Made by a program: the position numbers and the translations under genes. DNA of 64,000 nucleotides from Branchiostoma belcheri. Taxonomy: Eukaryota; Chordata; Leptocardii; Amphioxiformes; Branchiostomatidae. Of the stretch, positions 62,085 to 64,000 are shown piece by piece. The stretch is from NCBI RefSeq assembly GCF_001625305.1, contig NW_017804398.1:404889-468888 (forward strand), given 5' to 3'. Position 1 is the stretch's first letter. Each line of letters starts with the position of its first letter. The notes beneath the pieces were generated by a model. That model ran no database searches. It was not told where the DNA came from and was given only the letters and a program-made list of their open reading frames with translations.

Positions 62085-63435
62085 GGGACCAGGTGAGACA
62101 CCTTTACAGGTGACTGACGTGTATTTCCTTTGACTTGGGTTGACTATGGACCAGGTGAGGTACCTTACAGGTGAGTTACGTGTATTTCCTTTGACTTGGG
62201 TTGACAATTGACCAGGTGAGGCACCTTACAGGTGACTGACGTGTATTCCTTTGACTTGGGTTGACAATAGACCAGGTGAGGTACCTTACAGGTGAGTTAC
62301 GTGTATTTCCTTTGACTTGGGTTGACAATAGACCAGGTGAGGCACCTTACAGGTGAGTTACGTGTATTTCCTTTGACTTGGGTAGACTATGGACCAGGTG
62401 AGGTACCTTACAGGTGAGTAGAGTAATTTTTCTAGACTTGGGGACCAGGTGAGGTTCCGTACAGGTGAATAGAGTTTATTTTCTAAACTAGGGACCAGGT
62501 GAGGTGTCGTACAGGTGAGTACAGTTTATTTTCTAGACTGTAGACCAGGTGAGGTGCCGTACAGGTGAGTAGAGTAATTTTTCTAGACTTGGGGATCAGG
62601 TGAGGTGCCGTACAGGTGAGTACAGTTTATTTTCTAGACTTGGGGATCAGGTGAGGTGCCGTATATGTGAGTAGAGTCATTTTTCTAGACTTGGGGACCA
62701 GGTGAGGTGCAGTACAGGTGAGTACAGTTTATTTTCTAGACTTGGGGACCAGGTGAGGTGCCGTAGTATGTGAGTAGAGTCATTTTTTCTAGACTTTGGG
62801 ACCAGGTTAGGTGCCGTACAGGTGAGTACAGTTTATTTTCTAGACTTGGGGACCAGGTGAGGTACCGTACAGGTGAGTACACTTTATTTTCTAGACTTGG
62901 GGACCAGGTGAGGTTCCTTGCAGGTGAGTACAGTTTATTTTCTAGACTGTAGACCAGGTGAGGTGCTGTACAGGTGAGTTGAGTCATTTTTCTAGACTTG
63001 GGGACCAGGTGAGGTTCCGTACAGGTGAGTATACTTTATTTTCTAAACTAGGGGACCAGGTGAGGTGCGGTACATGTGTGTAGAGTTTATTTTCTCTGAC
63101 TGTAGACCAGGTGAGGTGCCGTACATGTGTGTAGAGTTTATTTTCTCTGACTGTAGACCAGGTGAGGTGCCGTACATGTGAGTAGAGTTTATTTTCTAGA
63201 CTAGGGACCAGGTGAGGTTCTGTACAGGTAAAAAATTGCGCTGCTCTTGGGTTTAAGGACCAGGTAAGGTACCGTACAGGTAATAATTGCACGGCTCTTA
63301 GGTCTGGGGACCAGGTAAGGCACTGTACAGGTAATATTTGCAGAGCTCTTAGCTCTGGGGACCAGGTAAGGTACCATACATTTGCATGCGTGCATGTGGC
63401 CCCTTTTTATCTGGGGACCAGGTAAGGCACTACTG
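62085..63435 (+). repeat. Minisatellite of about 26 units with splice-site-like motifs
   Basis: Tandem array beginning at the first GGGGACCAGGTGAGAC. Units 1-5 are about 60 bp (with GTGTATTTCCTTTGACTTGG); units 6-21 are about 51 bp and alternate two variants (GAGTAGAGT and GAGTACAGT before TTTTCTAGAC), giving a 101-bp higher-order period; units 22-26 carry CAGGTAAGG. Nearly every unit has ACCAGGTGAGG and many have a second ACAGGTGAGT, both donor-like; most middle units end in TTTATTTTCTAG, acceptor-like. It lies between GAREM exon 8 and the possible exon at 63624. Confidence 0.92.
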
Positions 63436-63623
63436 TATAGGTATATTTGCATTGTCCTTTATCTTCAACTAAGAGACTATACAGGTTATGGTTCATAGCT
63501 CTTGAGACCAGTGGTAAGACCATACACTTCAGATACGTTTGGTCTTTTGTACCTAATTTTTTGGTTATTGACATCTCTGTATATATATATACTGCTGGCC
63601 TAGATTATTTCTCTTTTTTTCAG

Positions 63624-63747
63624 TGCATTTGCCAAAAAGGAGAAACTGATCACACAGCAGGAGCTGGAGATGTCTATGCATCACATTCTGGAATTCTTGG
63701 AAGTGCCAGCTTTACTTCTCAACAAGAACATGAATGCTGAACCCTGA
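63624..63747 (+). CDS. Possible alternative or foreign terminal exon
   Basis: A T-rich tract and CAG at 63621-63623 are followed by one base and 40 open codons to TGA at 63745. The peptide is charged and amphipathic (starts AFAKKEKLITQQ, ends NKNMNAEP) and I do not recognise it. The frame needs a phase-2 donor; GAREM exon 7 (ending 60968) is phase 2, so exon 7 joined here, skipping exon 8, would be in frame but would cut the SAM domain. It could instead be the last exon of an undetected gene, or the frame may be chance within a GAREM 3'UTR exon. A poly(A) signal follows about 240 bases later. Confidence 0.4.
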
Positions 63748-63986
63748 CTTATGTTATATTAATTCTGAAAGGTTGTTTCTCCAAATGGTAGAATAACTAG
63801 AACTTAGTAGAAGTAAATTGTATGATGAACTGCACAAAAATTCTGCATTTGTTTGTTTGCTTGTTTGTTTTCTATTTGTCTGAGTCGCATGTACATGTAT
63901 AACAATATTTATAAAACTGTTTAAGGCCATACCAATTTAATTTCTTGGTTAACGGCTTCGCCCGCTTCATTTTTTTCTGATTTGCA

Positions 63987-63992
63987 AATAAA
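63987..63992 (+). terminator. Poly(A) signal candidate near window end
   Basis: AATAAA running into an A tract at the last bases of the window. No convincing AATAAA was seen between the GAREM stop (61477) and about 62.1 kb, so this may be the 3' end of GAREM transcripts or of the transcript using the 63624 exon. Confidence 0.4.
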
Positions 63993-64000
63993 AAAAAAAT

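Noticed and set aside
62736-63452. Minus-strand ORFs encoding a 17-residue repeat (LENKLYSPVRHLTWSP-like)
   Set aside because: A 51-bp repeat length is divisible by three, so open frames arise from the minisatellite itself; no start or promoter context.

Overview
The window looks like nuclear DNA of a cephalochordate (amphioxus, Branchiostoma-type). Support comes from an invertebrate-chordate dopamine D1/beta-like receptor, a multi-exon GAREM/THEMIS-family gene with canonical GT-AG introns, dense small inverted-repeat transposons (MITEs), LINE and SINE remnants, and long AT-leaning spacers. The species is an inference from family resemblance. No database was searched.

Layout. From 1 to about 44 kb no gene could be supported. 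This part holds spacer and repeats: a 197-bp MITE with TAA target duplications (3265-3461), a 922-bp terminal-inverted-repeat element (7380-8301), a CG/CA microsatellite around a 20-N gap (14035-14230), a diverged three-unit repeat (about 15.35-15.88 kb), an inverted repeat (17.3-17.7 kb), several roughly 200-bp MITE copies, a CAAT microsatellite, a 900-bp tandem duplication (22589-24388) and a clean 100-bp MITE (36343-36442). At 44105-45301 lies a complete class-A GPCR whose coding part is one exon; its binding-pocket residues match dopamine D1-type receptors. From 45.3 to 52 kb is 3'UTR and spacer. From 52.08 to 54.5 kb one LINE 3' fragment is split by a second LINE fragment. A tRNA-derived SINE (about 55741-56155) precedes a small minus-strand ORF (56224-56451).

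From 56581 to 61477 an eight-exon plus-strand gene encodes a 522-residue protein with an N-terminal CABIT domain, a proline/tyrosine-rich adaptor region and a C-terminal SAM domain ending in a GWRPK motif. This is the GAREM (FAM59) architecture, linked to GRB2/ERK signalling. Intron 3 contains the second copy of the 922-bp element and intron 4 a roughly 210-bp MITE, both placed almost against the 5' splice sites. Downstream, 62085-63435 is a minisatellite of about 26 units whose repeat carries splice-donor and splice-acceptor consensus sequences. It is followed by a possible alternative terminal exon (63624-63747) and a poly(A) signal at the window edge.

The receptor and the GAREM-like adaptor are separate transcription units and nothing in the sequence links their functions. 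The most unusual signals are the paired equal-length 922-bp elements that carry a TATA box and a short basic ORF, and the splice-signal minisatellite.
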